From positions 1,092,501-1,154,500 of the forward strand of contig WPIO01000015.1 of the NCBI GenBank assembly GCA_009760855.2: DNA of 62,000 nt, written 5' to 3'. Below are positions 10,595-24,599 of this stretch, one piece after another (the first letter of the stretch is position 1; each line of letters begins with the position of its first letter). Under the pieces are notes generated by a model. That model was not told the origin of the DNA and did no database searches. It worked only from the letters and a program-made list of their open reading frames with translations. The stretch is from Cristatella mucedo. Taxonomy: Eukaryota; Bryozoa; Phylactolaemata; Cristatellidae. Both the position numbers and the translations under genes were made by a program.

Positions 10595-10848
10595 CTTCGA
10601 TCGAAGACATCTCCGCGGCAGCGGCTACCATCTGGCCCGGCCCACAGCAGCAGCTGCGGTGGTGGCATCAGCAGTGCCATGGTGGGTGGTGGCAGCGTCG
10701 ATTGCAGCAGCAGCGGTGTAGCTAGGGGCACTCGGCCACTTGAAAACTCCGCAATGGCGTGGAACAGCGCCCTAGACGATGATGCCGATTTGGAGCACAC
10801 ACCCCATGGACTCGCGGCCGCTATGGCGGTCTTGCCCGACCGAAGGCG
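10595..10848 (+). CDS. CRTC: CRTC exon, Ser/Gly-rich
   Basis: Acceptor tagactcatccttag, donor CG|GTAAGT (consensus). The phase-0 frame is open for 84 codons and ends with 2 nt of a codon. It starts LRSKTSPRQRLP and ends …ENSAMAWNSALDDDADLEHTPHGL…PDRR. The split codon CG|G joins exactly to the exon at 24600 and gives Arg, after an intron of nearly 14 kb. There is no clear family motif. One other frame is open for part of the length but hits a stop before the donor. An internal acceptor near 10719 would shorten the exon. Confidence 0.65.
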
Positions 10849-10939
10849 GTAAGTGGTGTGCGACGGCTAATGATAACTTGGCCTGTGTCAGCACTCTAAT
10901 AACCATTTACACATATAGGCGATTGAGGAACAGCTGGGT

Positions 10940-11035
10940 TTATAGCCTCTTGTTAAATGTCGTCAAGTCAAGGGATGTCGTGAAGTCATTCAGTAGTGAG
11001 TTTCAGGCTTTTTATCATCCACTATGATAAGCCGG
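10940..11035 (-). mobile_element. LINE family A, short fragment
   Basis: Antisense scrap matching the TTTAAATGT.GTCAAGTCAGGGGATGT segment seen in the other copies. It lies just inside the large intron, about 90 bp after the 10848 donor. Confidence 0.55.
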
Positions 11036-11954
11036 CTTGGCTAAGGTCAAGGTTCAGAATCCTTGATGAGAATCCGGCTCTCCTCACTCGTTATCAAGAG
11101 ACTTAGTTGACCGAGTTTGCATTCCCCATGCAGACTTTAGCAGACTGCAATCCATTTAGCAGACTGCAATCAAGTGCTTGCAGGCATCAAGCCGTAGCTT
11201 AGCTGCACGCCCCAGCCCCACTTAAGGCCTTCTGCCTAGTCTTCGATTGATAAGCTACTGCAAGCGGTTTTCTCTCTTGCAGCTCTCAGGCCGTTCGAGC
11301 TGAGATTCCCTCTCGGGGATGGGAGGTTCCGTGGTGCCCTCTGGGTGTTGGACTGTCGGATGGGGCGCCCTCGAACCCTGCGCCCAAGCAGGGGGCCGTC
11401 TAGCAGGGGGCCGACCTGGGCAGGCACTCTGAGCCCGTGCTAGATAGCAAGCTTGCTAGCTGCAGCAGCTGGGCACCCTGGTTGAGCTTGAGCTCGACAA
11501 TAATCTCTGGTGTCGGCTGACTGCTCCGTGATTCATTGTCAACCATCTGTCAGCCCCGTGATTCACGGCCAATCCTCGGGCTGCTGATGATTGGCACTAG
11601 CCGTTCGTAAATCCACAAATTTGCGGTTGTGTAAGTCCTCTCCATTTTCTGACCGCACTAATCTTCCAAAGCTTAAGCAGTCTTCTAAAGCTTGAGTGTG
11701 TAAGAAAATGCTGATTTTGAGCCTACTTCTAATCAGGCCTCTACTCTGAGATTGGATGGCGACGTTTGGCCGTGTCAACGGATCATTACTGCTAAATTTA
11801 CCGAGAAAGGGATAGTCGTTTTATCCGCGATCATTGCCCTGCTCAGTCAAGCGGCACAACCGGTTGCACTTGTCAGTAGATATCCTGTCGTACCCTAGCT
11901 ATTCTAGTAAGTAGCTGGGCCCTCCATCCAATGAGCTGGAGCTGAAGCAAAGTG

Positions 11955-12032
11955 GGTGTGTGCGTGTGCGCGTGTGCGTGTGCGCGAGTGTGTGCGCGAG
12001 TGCGTGCGCGAGTGTGTGCGCGAGTGTGTGCG
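11955..12032. repeat. GTGTGCGCGA-type minisatellite
   Basis: GT/GC-alternating DNA with about four units of a 10-12 bp GTGCGCGAGTGT repeat. Alternating purine-pyrimidine, so it could adopt Z-DNA. Confidence 0.85.
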
Positions 12033-12989
12033 CACGCCAACTACAGTTGCAATTCTAGTTTCCAGGCTCCTTTCCCCGAGCCCCGGCAGGCCATCTAGAT
12101 TTCGTTTTGGCCAGCTACTTAGGGAGCTGCTTTTTTTGCTCTCTGGTCATCCAGTACAGCTCTTTTTAGCTTATAAATGCAGCCTGTGTCGATAGCTAGC
12201 TGTTGGTCAACTGAAGACCTAGTTGGGGACAGGCCTCCCACACACCCTGCCAACATTGCTGCAGCCAGGTCGGTTGCTATATGGATTGGATTGGCACTGC
12301 AGTCGATCGTGTCTTCCTTAGACGTGCACATCTCCATTTTTTCTTGCAGCGACCCACCCGAATCACTGGTAGATCGATGAGATATCGTGAGCTGTAGGAG
12401 TAGTGCCGTAAAGGTGACGCATAGCCCAGCCTTTTCATCCAACTTGTCTCATCAGCCGGCAGTCGATTGGTGCAACCGATTGACTGCTGTGGTGGGCACT
12501 TCTTATGTTCCAAGAATGCCTAGTTGGGATTCAGCTGGCTGAATGCATTGGTGAGCAGCATGTCGTGGCAGAGGGAACAGACGGCCCGACAAAGCCGAGG
12601 CCCTGCTTCCTCCTTGCTTGACTCAATCTTTGCTGGCCTCTAAAAAAAGGCTATTCCTGGAGCCTAGTTAAATGCAGCACCAGCAATGCAGCCTTTGAGA
12701 TTTCCAATTCAAAGAAAGGATGTCTGTGCCTTGCGATTGAATTTCATGCCACGAATATTCCGAGAAAGACAGGAGGGTCCTGCAAATGACCTTGCGTGTG
12801 ACCTCAGACAAAAGGGCTCAGGCTGTCAAGGTTTGCTGGTTAAGCATCGAGCTGACTAGGAGTTGTCTAGTTCTATCCTAGTCTCTGCTCGGCGCATGTC
12901 CCGGCGATTATCTCACGTTGACCCGGCCAGGCTCAATAATACAGCGAAATGAAGATCAGCAATGCTTCACACGGAGGCCTGATATATGT

Positions 12990-13425
12990 ATGTATGTATT
13001 TCGGTAGTCAACCAACTTCATCTCAAGCAATAAAGAGAAAGAGAGAAGCATTGCTAAATCAGGAGGCCAATTGAGATAGTAACTAGCATGGAAGTAGCAT
13101 CTCAGAGTGGATGGAAAAAGTGAATGGAATAATGTATTGTCCGTACACGACTTGAGTGCACGAAGAGGCTAAGACTGGTGCAACAGTTCAGCTAGGTATG
13201 GAGGAGCCAAGCAGTTGTGGGCCTTGTAGGTCGGCGTAACAACTTTGGTTTGCATCCGTCAATCAACCCGGCAGCCATGCTAGCTCTTTTAGCAAAGGAG
13301 GCATGGTCAAACCTCTGAGATTTGCAAACTAGCCTTACAGCCCTAGACACAGACAGCTGGCAAGCAGCAGCAGTGCTGGCTTTTGTCACTCGGCTGACCT
13401 TGCCAATGCCCCTCCCTTCCCTAAA
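12990..13425 (-). mobile_element. LINE family B, 3' fragment
   Basis: Antisense copy of the RT C-terminal region (fragments such as RAVRLVCKSQRFDHASFAKRA). It is shortened by a deletion around 13120 and followed by a SINE at 13436. Inside the large CRTC intron. Confidence 0.7.
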
Positions 13426-13435
13426 AAATAACAAA

Positions 13436-13608
13436 TCCTAGCTGATTAAACAGCCTCTTTTTGTATAGCGACAGAAGAGCCTTTACGGCTATCACCACCG
13501 CTTGCTTGCAGTGGCGTTAAAGGATCGCCCACCACAGGAATCGAACCCACGACCTCGGGACCGAGGTCGTGAAAGCAACTGCCTTACCTAGTGTGCCATC
13601 ACGGCTCA
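13436..13608 (-). mobile_element. SINE family 1
   Basis: Antisense, full length, with GAGCCGTGATGGCACACTAG at its 5' end and a duplicated GCTT in the body. In the large CRTC intron. Confidence 0.88.
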
Positions 13609-13753
13609 GGACGATGTAAGAGCCCCCCCCACCTTCAACTGACCTTCAGTTGTTGAAGGCCTGGTTTGCAAGCAGCACTGGTGTCGTATCGTTGTGAATC
13701 AGGCTTGTGCACCTCTCACCGAAAGTACAGTGTGCAGGCAGGCTCTAGCTCCT

Positions 13754-13852
13754 CTCCTCCTCCTCCTCCTCCTCCTCCTCCTCCTCCTCCTCCTCCTCCT
13801 CCTCCTCCTCCTCCTCCTCCTCCTCCTCTTCCTCCTCCTCCTCCTGCTGTCG
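13754..13852. repeat. CTC/CCT trinucleotide repeat
   Basis: About 30 units, one TTC variant. Gives poly-Pro and poly-Glu shadow frames. Confidence 0.95.
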
Positions 13853-15039
13853 ATCCTCAGCACAGCAGGCTGAAAAGCAACACGCTGCTGCTGCTGTCTG
13901 CACTCGTCCTCGGGCGAGAGTGCACGGCGCCTCCGCCCGAGTGCTGATAATGTTTGTTACATTAATGTTTGCTACATAAGCTGGCATTTTCTATACAGTT
14001 GATCCAGACCCACCTTTGTATAGTTGCACAAGAGTCTTGGCAGCTTTTACTCGAATTGCTGCAGGCCATGAAGAATTGTCAGCTTCAGGAAATGAACCCA
14101 CGACCTTGCACCAGAGGTGTGAGCACCAAGCACGTATAAAAAACCAGCCTCGTCAGATCAGCCCGACTAGTATCAGGCTCGGTCGTTTAGGCAAGATTCG
14201 AACCCGTTGGATAATGATCCGCTAGCCTTACTATAGTCACAACAAACTAATATCGTAAACTGTCGGTTAACATCGACAGGTGAGTTATCTTCACGCCAAG
14301 TATAAAAGATCCGCCGATAGAGTTATCTCCCTTCCATACTTCTAGACGACGGAGCCAGTCAGTATCGGCCTAGTGTCGTGAGAAAACTTGGCAATGTAGC
14401 CTCGGCTTAGCAGTTCCCAACAGTACATCGCTCGGCAAACAGATCAAAGCAACGTGCTGTAGAGTGATTGGCCATTAATGGTAGCAGCCATTTAGCTGCG
14501 ACTGTCAAAGGCAGGTGAAACTTTTGCATAGCTGAATAATATACCGTGGCTTGGAAGGAGAGGCCGGAAACCATTGGCTGTATTCTCTCGGTGTCGCAAG
14601 ACACCCCGCCGTGCACCACACACTCGCTCGAGCAGCGCCGGCAAATATGTTGGCTTCGAGAGGGTATGGGCTGGGGCTGGGGAGGGGTTCGAGAGGGTGC
14701 CTGTGGGTGGGTTGGGTGTGGCCACCTCCTGGCTCTTGGAGCAGCGGTAGCTGCCTGAGCCGTGTCCTCTGTCTCCCGTGGCCGGTGTGAGCGCTGGTAC
14801 CCAACATTGTGTGTTAGGGGTCGAGCAGCATCACCCTGCCCCCTCTCCCCCCCCCCCCGATGGTCATTGCGCTGCCTTTGTGCTGAGCCACAAAGGGCTG
14901 CAGAGCTCTTTGCTTGCTCCTCTATTGTCCCCCTCTACCGGCCTCCGATGCTGCAACCTGGCTCCCACACGCCGGCTTTGTGCTCTGGCGTTGGGGTGCA
15001 GCTGCCGGGCTGCTGAAGACTACGAGCTCACCGAGTGGT

Positions 15040-15201
15040 GACGTAACAGCAGCAGCAATAGTGGTGGTGGCAGCAGCAGCAGCAGCGGTGACTGCGGCAG
15101 CACCAGTAACGGAAACTGTAATGGTAGCAGCAGTAGTAGGAGCAGTAGCACCAGTAGTGTTGGGAGCAGCGGTTGCAGTCAAAACGGCAGTGACAGGTCG
15201 A

Positions 15202-15243
<42 letters not shown>

Positions 15244-15370
15244 GACAGCAGCAGCAGCAGTTATGGTGCCAGAAGCGGTTTCGGCAGCAGTAGCAGTTAT
15301 TGCTGATGCAGAGGCAACTGAAACTGTGGTGGCAGCAGTGGCAGCAGCAGTAGTAGCATCGGCAGTAGTG
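15040..15370. repeat. Imperfect CAG/GCA-type trinucleotide region
   Basis: About 330 bp dominated by AGC, GCA, GTA and GGT triplets, with a pure AGC run at 15207-15237. Gives poly-Ala, Ser and Val shadow frames on both strands. No splice signals support coding. Confidence 0.8.
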
Positions 15371-15582
15371 GCTGCATTAGAGGGATGGGTGAGAGACAAG
15401 GAGAACCGGACTGCAGATAAGTGCACGTCCGTCAAGCTTGATTGCTCCTAGATTCGCAAGCTCTGCTGGCCAAGCGTGGCCTTCATTTGAGCCCCACGCA
15501 GAAAGCTGGTGGCGTCTCAAAAGGAACGCTTTATGTCGATGGAAGCTCATTGGCACCTGGGCCGTACAGGCTACCGGCCATT

Positions 15583-15619
15583 GAAGAGTCTCCCCGAGCT
15601 CTGGCTCGGGAGACTCTTC
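15583..15619. repeat. Hairpin, 16-17 bp arms
   Basis: GAAGAGTCTCCCCGAGC and GCTCGGGAGACTCTTC around a 4-nt loop, with one bulged C. Confidence 0.8.
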
Positions 15620-15689
15620 TCTGCAGACGTGTCGGCTGCCGGCCCCTCTGCCTGCGCCTCCCTTGCTCTCCATCCCCGGCATCCTGAGA

Positions 15690-16222
<533 letters not shown>

Positions 16223-17217
16223 TACAGCGGCATTGGTGCGTGAGGACTCGAGCAAGTGCTCTGGCTGCCGGCCCTTCACGTGAGAAGCCGGAGCTGACTT
16301 CCGTGACCTGTCGTCATTTCGGTCGTTGGATTTTGGTACCACGTATGCAGCTGCTTCTGGCTTTTCCGGGGGAAATTACTGCCGATGCCAAGAGTTTGTT
16401 GACGAACCGGCTCGACTGTAGATCCCGATAGCTAAGAGGTTATTTCAGGAGTACGGGTAGCCTGTCTCAGAGCTCAGGTCATCGAGTCGAGCATGGCAGC
16501 ACCTGCTTCACCCACAGGGAAAATCATTGCTCTGTAGGCAGGTTGTAGAGTGCCCACCAGTGGCTGGCTCGTGAGTTCACCCTGCAGTCCATCACCTCTG
16601 GCACTAATGCCCGGGCTGACCGGACATAATTGCTTGCCCAAGTATTGAACAACTGCAGCCTCTCTGTCTCCCCCCTAACCAACAGTCATGGGTGCCAACA
16701 ACTCAGGCATGCTTCCTTGGCCATAAAAGTATAATAGCCAGCAATGTAGTTCCTGTCGAGGCCCTGAGGGGCAGTGTCTGGCTGGCGAATTTCCGAATGA
16801 ACAGAAGAAACACGAAGCCTGCATTTTCAGAAGTACTTCCGAGATATTCATTCTCTATGGGACCCAACTGGTTAGCCGACGACTTGTACTACTCGAGCAA
16901 CCCAGATGTGCATGTCGCTATGATGGCTCCCTTTTGGGGAGTCCTGGCCTCACTGCTGATGCCAGCAATGAAATGGTATTTAGGATTTTTACTTGAGCAA
17001 TGCCCCGAGTCACCCCAGGGGGGCTGTGATAGCGTTATGTAATTTCGGCTGTCAGCTCAACCTTATTTACATCGATTTCTTGATTGTCTGATGCCAGTCA
17101 CGTGATCGTATCCCGTCTTACTGCCGGGTCGATTGCTGCAGCCCAATCATAGAGCAACAAAAATGCTGCTGATGCCGGAAAAAGATCAGGGGGCAGACAG
17201 ACAGATGAGAGATAAAG

Positions 17218-17497
<280 letters not shown>

Positions 17498-17684
17498 AAG
17501 AGAACCTGTTGTTTGCATTTGTGCATGCGTCCACACGAGTGTTTGTGCATAAAACATCTAGCCTCACCCACGTAACCTAGCTTTCACTTTACTAGGTGTG
17601 TGGGGGCAACGAATCTATAGCAACTCGGAATTGTTTTGGCCAGTGGTGTTACCACTATAAGCGTGGTGGTTAAATGACAGGTTA

Positions 17685-18170
17685 TTGTGAATCTAAGAGG
17701 TTCAGCTGTATGTTTCGTGTGCTGAAGGAGCTGCAATGGCTACCGGTTGATCGAAGGGTGCAAATTCTTTCTGTGACCCACAATGCCAGCCATGGCTGGG
17801 CTCCTTTATACGCAGTTAAACTTCTGCACTTTTTTCAGGCTCCTCGCATCCTCGGATCCTCCCGGGACAATACATTAGCTGTTGCATTCCTTCGCTTAAA
17901 GGCTGTCGGCAGCTTTTGTGATGCAAGTCCTGGGCTGGGAACTATCTTTCACAGTTTTTATGCATCGACCTCGTCTTGCCTGCTGCCGACTGCGGCACAT
18001 CCTTTCCAGCCGTCCTGAGCTGCCACTTCCATGCTACTTATTTCTCGACTGCCTTCCTGACTCAGCTATACTTATCACTTTCTCTATGTTGTGTGAGATG
18101 GGGGGGGGGTCTGTGGGCTACCGTAAGCGCCACCGAAAGCGGCTTAAGAGATCCATTACATTGCACACTG
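17685..18170 (+). mobile_element. LINE family B, 3' fragment
   Basis: Sense copy of the RT C-terminal region (…LKELQWLPVDRRVQILSVTH…), diverged and frameshifted after the GPRLWNS-equivalent. It runs into a G-rich tract near 18105. Confidence 0.7.
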
Positions 18171-18627
18171 AACGCACCAGCAGGGATCGGCAAGCCTGCT
18201 CCAGACGGGATGGGGCAAGTGTGGGCACCTACCAAGGTGTGCCAAGGTGAAATGCTGATTAACGTTAGGCTTTCGGCTGCTGGCAAAGGCCGTTGGTGCT
18301 CGGCTTGCCCCGACCGACCGGGCTTATTCGCCGTGGTTCTCTGTCACGGTTTTCTTTGCATGTTTATCTGTCACGGTTTGCTTCGCACGGTTTTCTGTGG
18401 CAGCAGCAGCACCGAGGCAAGGCAGGGGGGGGGGGCTGGCTCGGTCGTTCGCACCGATGACCAGGCCTGCCAGCAATCCACTCCTCCTGACTAGGTGCAG
18501 CCATCTCGGCAGAAGGATTAGCATCCCACCCGGCTTCGAAAATATATCGATGGGTGGCCGAGCAGGCAGGCGGTCTTCGAAGCTCCCCGAAGAAGAAGAA
18601 CGTGGGGCAGAGAGCATGGGCTGACGG

Positions 18628-18681
18628 CGGCAGAGGCGGCAGTGGTGGTGGTAGTGGTGGTGGTGGTGGTGGTGGTGGTGG
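18628..18681. repeat. GGT/GGC repeat
   Basis: Short trinucleotide tract in the large CRTC intron. Confidence 0.85.
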
Positions 18682-19774
18682 GGAGCTGGCCTGTAACGCT
18701 TGTAATTCATGCATGAATGCTACGACTGCCCCTGCCGGTGGGCGTTGGCACAAGCCCCCCTCCAGCAACCGCACCCGTGATCCGCTCGGCTAGTCTGCAG
18801 CCAGTGTTAGCCGGCTTCAGTCGAGACTTCTGGCTACTGGCTGCTCGCGCGCAGGCAGCATACGGGCTGCGGCCGCCTCTACTAGTGACCTACTGAGAGA
18901 ATGGAGCAAGAGTTAATTCCATTAGCCGAGCGATTCCGTGCTCGGCCGGGCTGGAGTCGGCAGAGGTGGTCTTGAAGCCCGGGACTGAGGGCGCCCTCAT
19001 TCATGGCAAGCACTCAGCAAAAGCTGAGCCTAATGCTGCTGGCTGCACGGCCTCCTCCGTAGATTGGAGGCCGAAGCAGCCAGCAGCTCGGGCCTTGATC
19101 GAGCGATCCAGCGTGGCATGCGACCCACATCTGAACACTGCAGTGACCAGTGGCCGCGGGCAGGCAGAAGCCACCGGCCCAGCGAAGCTGTATCAGAGTG
19201 ATACAAAGAGAAGACAGACATGCAGGTTGCCGCAGCAAATTTCTTAGGCGACCGGCCAGTCTGCTACTGCACTTGTCCCCCTGCATCTTACATCTTCTAA
19301 TTCACTCGCAAGTCACTGAGTGGTCGACCGAGCTCCAAGCAGCCGACTGTTCGCCGCCACAAGCTGCTACTGATGCTACTGCAACCGTTCGGCGGCTGCA
19401 GGGGCTGCGCTGTGGATGAGTCGGAGGAGGAGGAGAAGGGAGAGGAGGAGCTGGAGGGAGGATAAAAGCATGGCAGAACATGCAAACAAGCACAGCAGAA
19501 TGGATTGTTGGATTTACTACGGCTATACTGAAGGTCCCTAAGGGACATTGTAACTATTGAGAAAGGGCCTTGGCCATGACGTCGTAGCATCTTGACGTGC
19601 TTAGGTCGTAACGTTCTGGAACAGAGGCTCGATGGGGAATGGCAGCCTCTGACCTTATTATGTCGTCGTCGTTGTCCAAGCACAGCTCTCGGCTCGTCGG
19701 CAGTGTTACCGAGGAAGGTCAGCTTGAACATGGAGCATCCACTAAACCGAGCAGAAGCTCGTGTAGTGTAATGC

Positions 19775-20600
19775 ATTTCCATCTGTAACTCCAGAAAGGT
19801 ACACCGACTACATGGGTGTTACACTGGACAGTTTTGTTTAGCGCACTCACAGCCTAAGCGGCATCCAGTAGCCAACAGACTTCATCTCGCGTAACAGAGA
19901 GAAAGTGAGAAGCATAGCTGAGTCAGGAGAGCAGTTGGGGTAGCGAGTAGCATGGAAGTAACAGTTTAGGACGGCTGGAAGGGGTGAGCCATAGTGGGCA
20001 GCAGGAGAGTAGTTGTCTTTGTGTAAGAATCGTGGAATTGAGTTCCACGGTCTAGGACCCGCAGAGCTAAAGCTTCTGTTGCCAATGGTCTTTAAGCTGA
20101 GGAATGGAACAGCTAATTTATTGGCCATGGGGCTTAGGGCACAGGGTGACTGAAGCTATTGCATCAGTTCAGTTAAGTATGAAAGAGCCAAGCCGTGGGT
20201 TCAGCTAGGTATGAAAGGACCAAGCTGTCGTGGGGCTTGTGGGTCAGCTTGAGAACTTTGCTCCCTATTGGTTGATCAACCGGCAGCCCTCCATGCTCTT
20301 TCAGCAAAGGAGTTGCAGGGCAAAACCTCTGGGATTTGCAAACTAGCCTTGCACTCATGTTTATCACCAGCAGCAGTAGCCTGGTGGCTTTTTTCGGTAG
20401 CCCAGCCAAAAGGGAATTATAATAATCTAGCCGAGACAGAACTCGGGAGCTAGTTCGATTCTTTAATAGCCACTGTGGAAGACCAGTTACTAATCTTAGA
20501 TAGGGATCAGATGCAATGGCTAGCTGTGGAAGCAGTATTCTGAATGAAGCTTTTAAAATTTAAGCAGCTGTCGATACCACCCGCCCCACCTCATGTACTA
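19775..20600 (-). mobile_element. LINE family B, 3' fragment
   Basis: Antisense copy with the tail ATACATT-like sequence near 19775 and two broken reading frames (NKLAVPFLSLKTIGNRSFSS… and MSARLVCKSQRF…). A short duplication of GTTCAG(C/T)TA(A/G)GTATGAAAG occurs near 20170-20215. Confidence 0.75.
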
Positions 20601-21231
20601 CTCGGGTGCCGCACCAGGGCCGCAGCTGCCTCCCCTCGCTGCTTCGGCAAGCTCGGTCTAAGTGAGCCTCTGCAGCCCTCTGCAGGAAAGCTGATCCGTT
20701 CGAAGCTTCGAAGTGAGCACAAGATTAAAGTCGCCTTCATTTCAGGAGTCTATGCAGCATCAGTGGCACAACAAGCGATTTCTGAGCTTAGTAATGCACA
20801 AGTAAGACCTATCCGAAGAGCGGTGCCTTGCACCTAGAAGAAGGCATTAGCGACTCGCCAGGTCGGAGCCAGATTTGGCCCTTTATTAATACCTAGCCAT
20901 ACTTTAGCAAGATATGGATGTGAACGCGAGTTTATTATTCAGAGGTCGTCATCATTTTGATGCCACCAATGCTGCTAGCCAAAGCCTGAAATGGAGGCGG
21001 TCTGTGCTGGAGGGTGTTACTTCATGACAGGAACTTTTCCGTGTATCCTGCAATCCTGCAGGCGTGCAGGGCAGAGGAAAGACTCTCCTCTCTCTCTCCC
21101 CTCTCTTTCGAAGAGCGCCAGTCTGGCCCATTTCCTCTGGGTGCCGAGGTGAGTGCACCCATATGGTCTAAGAAAAAAGTAAACACGATTACAAGTAAGC
21201 CGGTCACACTGCCTCACTCACATAGCACATG

Positions 21232-21380
21232 AAGAGACTTTATGACTATCACCGCCTCCTGCAACTGGCAATACAGGATTACTAGCTGCACCCATGTACC
21301 TCACCCACCACCACCTGGGTACCGAAGTGCTGAAGCGATGATTACCTTACACTGGGCTAAGGCCGGAGGGCTGTGAGTCA
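21232..21380 (-). mobile_element. SINE family 1, old copy
   Basis: Body matches (GAAGAGACTTTATGACTATC, ACCGCCTCCTGCAACTGGCA) and a plausible box A side near 21340. The B box is not clear. Confidence 0.4.
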
Positions 21381-22388
21381 CGATCTCTTTAGTCTCGCAG
21401 TCTACAGGTTAAGTTTCGCTAGCCACTACCATACATGGGCATCCTATCACGACCTTCCAGTGACGTGATGGCAATGCTGTTGCCAATCCGTCCAGCACTC
21501 AATACCCCTTAACTTCATGGGCAATCTGTGGAAACAGAAGGTCGCGACCTGAGCGTTCTTGCCTCTAGGCAGTGCACCTTTAGTGCTTTGCTTTGGAGGT
21601 AGTGGCCTAACTCCTCATCAACTCAGCCATGGCATAGTGTAGAATCAACATCCGGTCTATGCTAATGCGATTCAGGCTGCAGCGCATATAAAGAAAACAG
21701 AGGTTAGAAAGATAAAGGTCAGGCAAAAGATCACAAGATCACAGGTCAGCCGTCAAAACTTTCAAGGCTCTCAAAACTGTGCTCTGTTTGAGGGATGTGC
21801 AATGCTGGCAGCTTGCTAGTGGAGGGAGGGGCAGCTATCTATTTGGTTTTTAATAAAGACCCAGCCTGGACAATTTTAGAATAGTCTGACTTTCTATTAA
21901 AAGTTCATACTGTGTAGATATACTCGGCTGCTTCTTGATTTGCTTAGCTCTGGGAGCTCAAGGCCGCACTAGTTGCTTACTGGCTTTGCTAGAGGCTTCA
22001 CTTAAAGAATGAAGGCAACTGGCCCTGATATCTAAAAGGCCCGATGTGACTCTGAGGCAGCTTGCTCGAGCAGAATTCAGTAATGTACTTTGCAGAACCT
22101 GTGCCTTCAGTTCATATACAAACTCAAACTACAGGAAGCTTGTGACTTATATTCCCTTATAGATGCTGTAAAAAACTTCAGCCAGGTAGTGAGCGGGAGC
22201 CGAGCATTTGAGAAAATGTCCTAAGTTTTATTGGTTGTGTATGCAGATCCGTCGACTCGGCATTTTTCGTGTTGGCTCGCGATGGGATTAAAACCTCAAT
22301 ACCGATCTCTCGAGCTCAACGGCTCGACATGATTGATGCTGATGATAATCGTTGTGCCATGTTACCTTACAGAAAATTTGTTCAATTT

Positions 22389-22453
22389 AAGAGAGAGAGA
22401 GAGAGAGAAGAGAGAGCAAGAGAGAAGGAGAGACAGGGAGATGGGAATGAAGT

Positions 22454-22515
<62 letters not shown>
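22389..22515. repeat. GA microsatellite
   Basis: Interrupted then pure GA tract in the large CRTC intron. Confidence 0.95.
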
Positions 22516-23059
22516 CAGACAAACAGACAGACATGCAGAGAGGGAGCAAGAGATCACACTGGTCTGGCACAGAACTTTAGCAGACCTTGCAAATATTATG
22601 GTATAAAAAAATGACCACTGTCTGCCAACCACTTGCCACTCCACTGACCTTGTATAGTCAATTCGCCATCGAGTGCTTGCTCGTGCTTGCATTTAGGGAG
22701 CTGGCGTCTGGGTGTGCGCTTCTTGTGACGACCGTCGTGTCCCCCTCCCCATATCCTTACCGTGGACGCCATCGTAGATAGCCTCCAATCTGAGCTAGAG
22801 AGTACTTGTCCGGACTGTGTGCTTTAGCTAGTAGCTAGTGTCAGTAGCCTTCTCAGGTAGGTAAAATTGCATGTGGCTTGTTGAGGGGCACAAACCGATG
22901 TTTGCTGTCTTGCATATTCTCACAGACACTTAATAATTACTAGATATATGTAGAGTAAGGATATTGTATTTCCCATTAGCGGTCAATGAAGAGATATTGC
23001 AACCGTAATAACAGCAATACGTAAAGTCAAGAATGTCCCCATTTATTCGTCGTTAATTC

Positions 23060-23635
23060 CTAACGAAAGATCTTTGAATGGAAGGGTTGGTAGGGCAGGC
23101 GCCACATCGGCTCTACTCACTTTTAGGTCTCTTCATTCTATGGCTCCAGCCTATCTTTCAGATATACTACCCCATCAGGCAAAGCATCGTACCACTCGCT
23201 TTTCGGAATCCAACAGTCTAGAAATACCTCGTACAAACCTTAAATCCTTTGGAGACCGTGCATTTAGCTCGTATGCTCCCACAGCCTGGAACTCCCTCCC
23301 GACCTGCATCAGAACATCCCCTGACCTGACCACATTTAAAAGAAACTTAAAAACATACCTATTTAGGACAGCATTTAGTGGGTCCTTGTGATTCGTCCTC
23401 GATGTGCTTATGCGTGCTGACACTGTTCATGCTGCCACTAACCACATTTGCATGCTGACCCAGTGCATGTAACCCCTAACCATGTTATTCATTTTGTTTG
23501 TTTTTCAAGCATGATTTTACTTACTATTCTATTGCGTATCACTTTGCAGCAAATGTAAAGCGCCTAGAAAGAGATTAAGTTCTCTGAGGGCGCTTTATCA
23601 AGTGCAATATTATTATTATTATTATTATTACTGTG
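23060..23635 (+). mobile_element. LINE family A, 3' end with intact terminal frame
   Basis: Sense copy with an open frame (23074-23391) reading …LLTFRSLHSMAPAYLSDILP…, …HRTTRFSESNSLEIPRTNLKSFGDRAFSSYAP… and …AFSGSL. It is followed by the 3' UTR, the GCGCCTAGAAAGAGATTAAG stem-loop (about 23556-23605) and ATT repeats. It shows the canonical 3' terminus of the family. Confidence 0.85.
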
Positions 23636-24599
23636 ATGCTACTGAGCTTTACTCTTTCCTTTAGATAGGTGATGCTGCTTGCGTGACTTTATGCTAGCCT
23701 GGCCAGCATGTGCCTCCCGCTCTATTGTCGTTGCTTGTTCTGCACTGGCTTTTCCTCTCGTAAGAACCTCCTCGAGCAGGCTTGTCTTGTTTCCCTTGGC
23801 CTCAGCTGCCTGCACCTATGGGATATGTACCGGTGCATCGATGGCATTTCTTCCCTGCAGTGCCAGATCAAGCTAGGCAAGCTTGCTCTTCCCTCTGGGC
23901 AAGCTACAGCAACCTTCAGAGCTTCCAACCTGCAGAGCTGCCCCAACGTCCGGCTCCGGTTTTCCGTTCAATTTTCTCCATCAGCAACGGTCGGCCTAAC
24001 GACGTGTTGGCCTGCGCATTAAACCTGGGCCGTACTGCCTGTAGCTTTGGGTCATTTCGTGACTGCAAACAATAGGGGCATCAGTAGATAAAGCCCGATG
24101 CAGGTGAAAGACTGCTCCTTATGCACAGCCGAGCTTGCATTGGCTGAGATGGGTATGCATCGAGCCTAGACTTTCTGTTTTGCCCAGTCCAACAGATTTC
24201 CCCTCCCCCCCGGATTTCAATCATGGCTGAATTGTTGAAGCCCACTGTTAGCTGCATCTGATGCAGCCACTGGTGTTGCAGCTCTCGTGCCTGCTGCTGC
24301 AGATGCTGCACTGTGTCCAGTTCCACGTGGTCTTTTAGTGTTTGATTCACAAAGTGCATGTAGAAATTACCTTCGGCATGACATTCATGATCAGAATTGC
24401 TGTCATGGCTACGTGCTGCAGCACAGCCGTGTCCCGAAGGTCTGTGTAAATACCCTTCCGTGTACAAGGGAATGGGCACATTAATTCTGCGATGCTGACT
24501 AGTTTAGACGGTCCTATGTATCCGGCATTTTTCTCTTCCAAACTTGGCATTTCGCTGCAGATGTGCCGTGAGTGCACCTGTCTCGACGCTTGCTTGCAG

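Noticed and set aside
13666-13987. Poly-Pro (+) and poly-Glu (-) open frames
   Set aside because: Produced by the CTC trinucleotide repeat.
14905-15451. Ala/Val/Thr-rich frames of up to 135 codons
   Set aside because: Imperfect GCA/AGC triplet DNA is open on both strands. It has no acceptor or donor fitting the CRTC phases.
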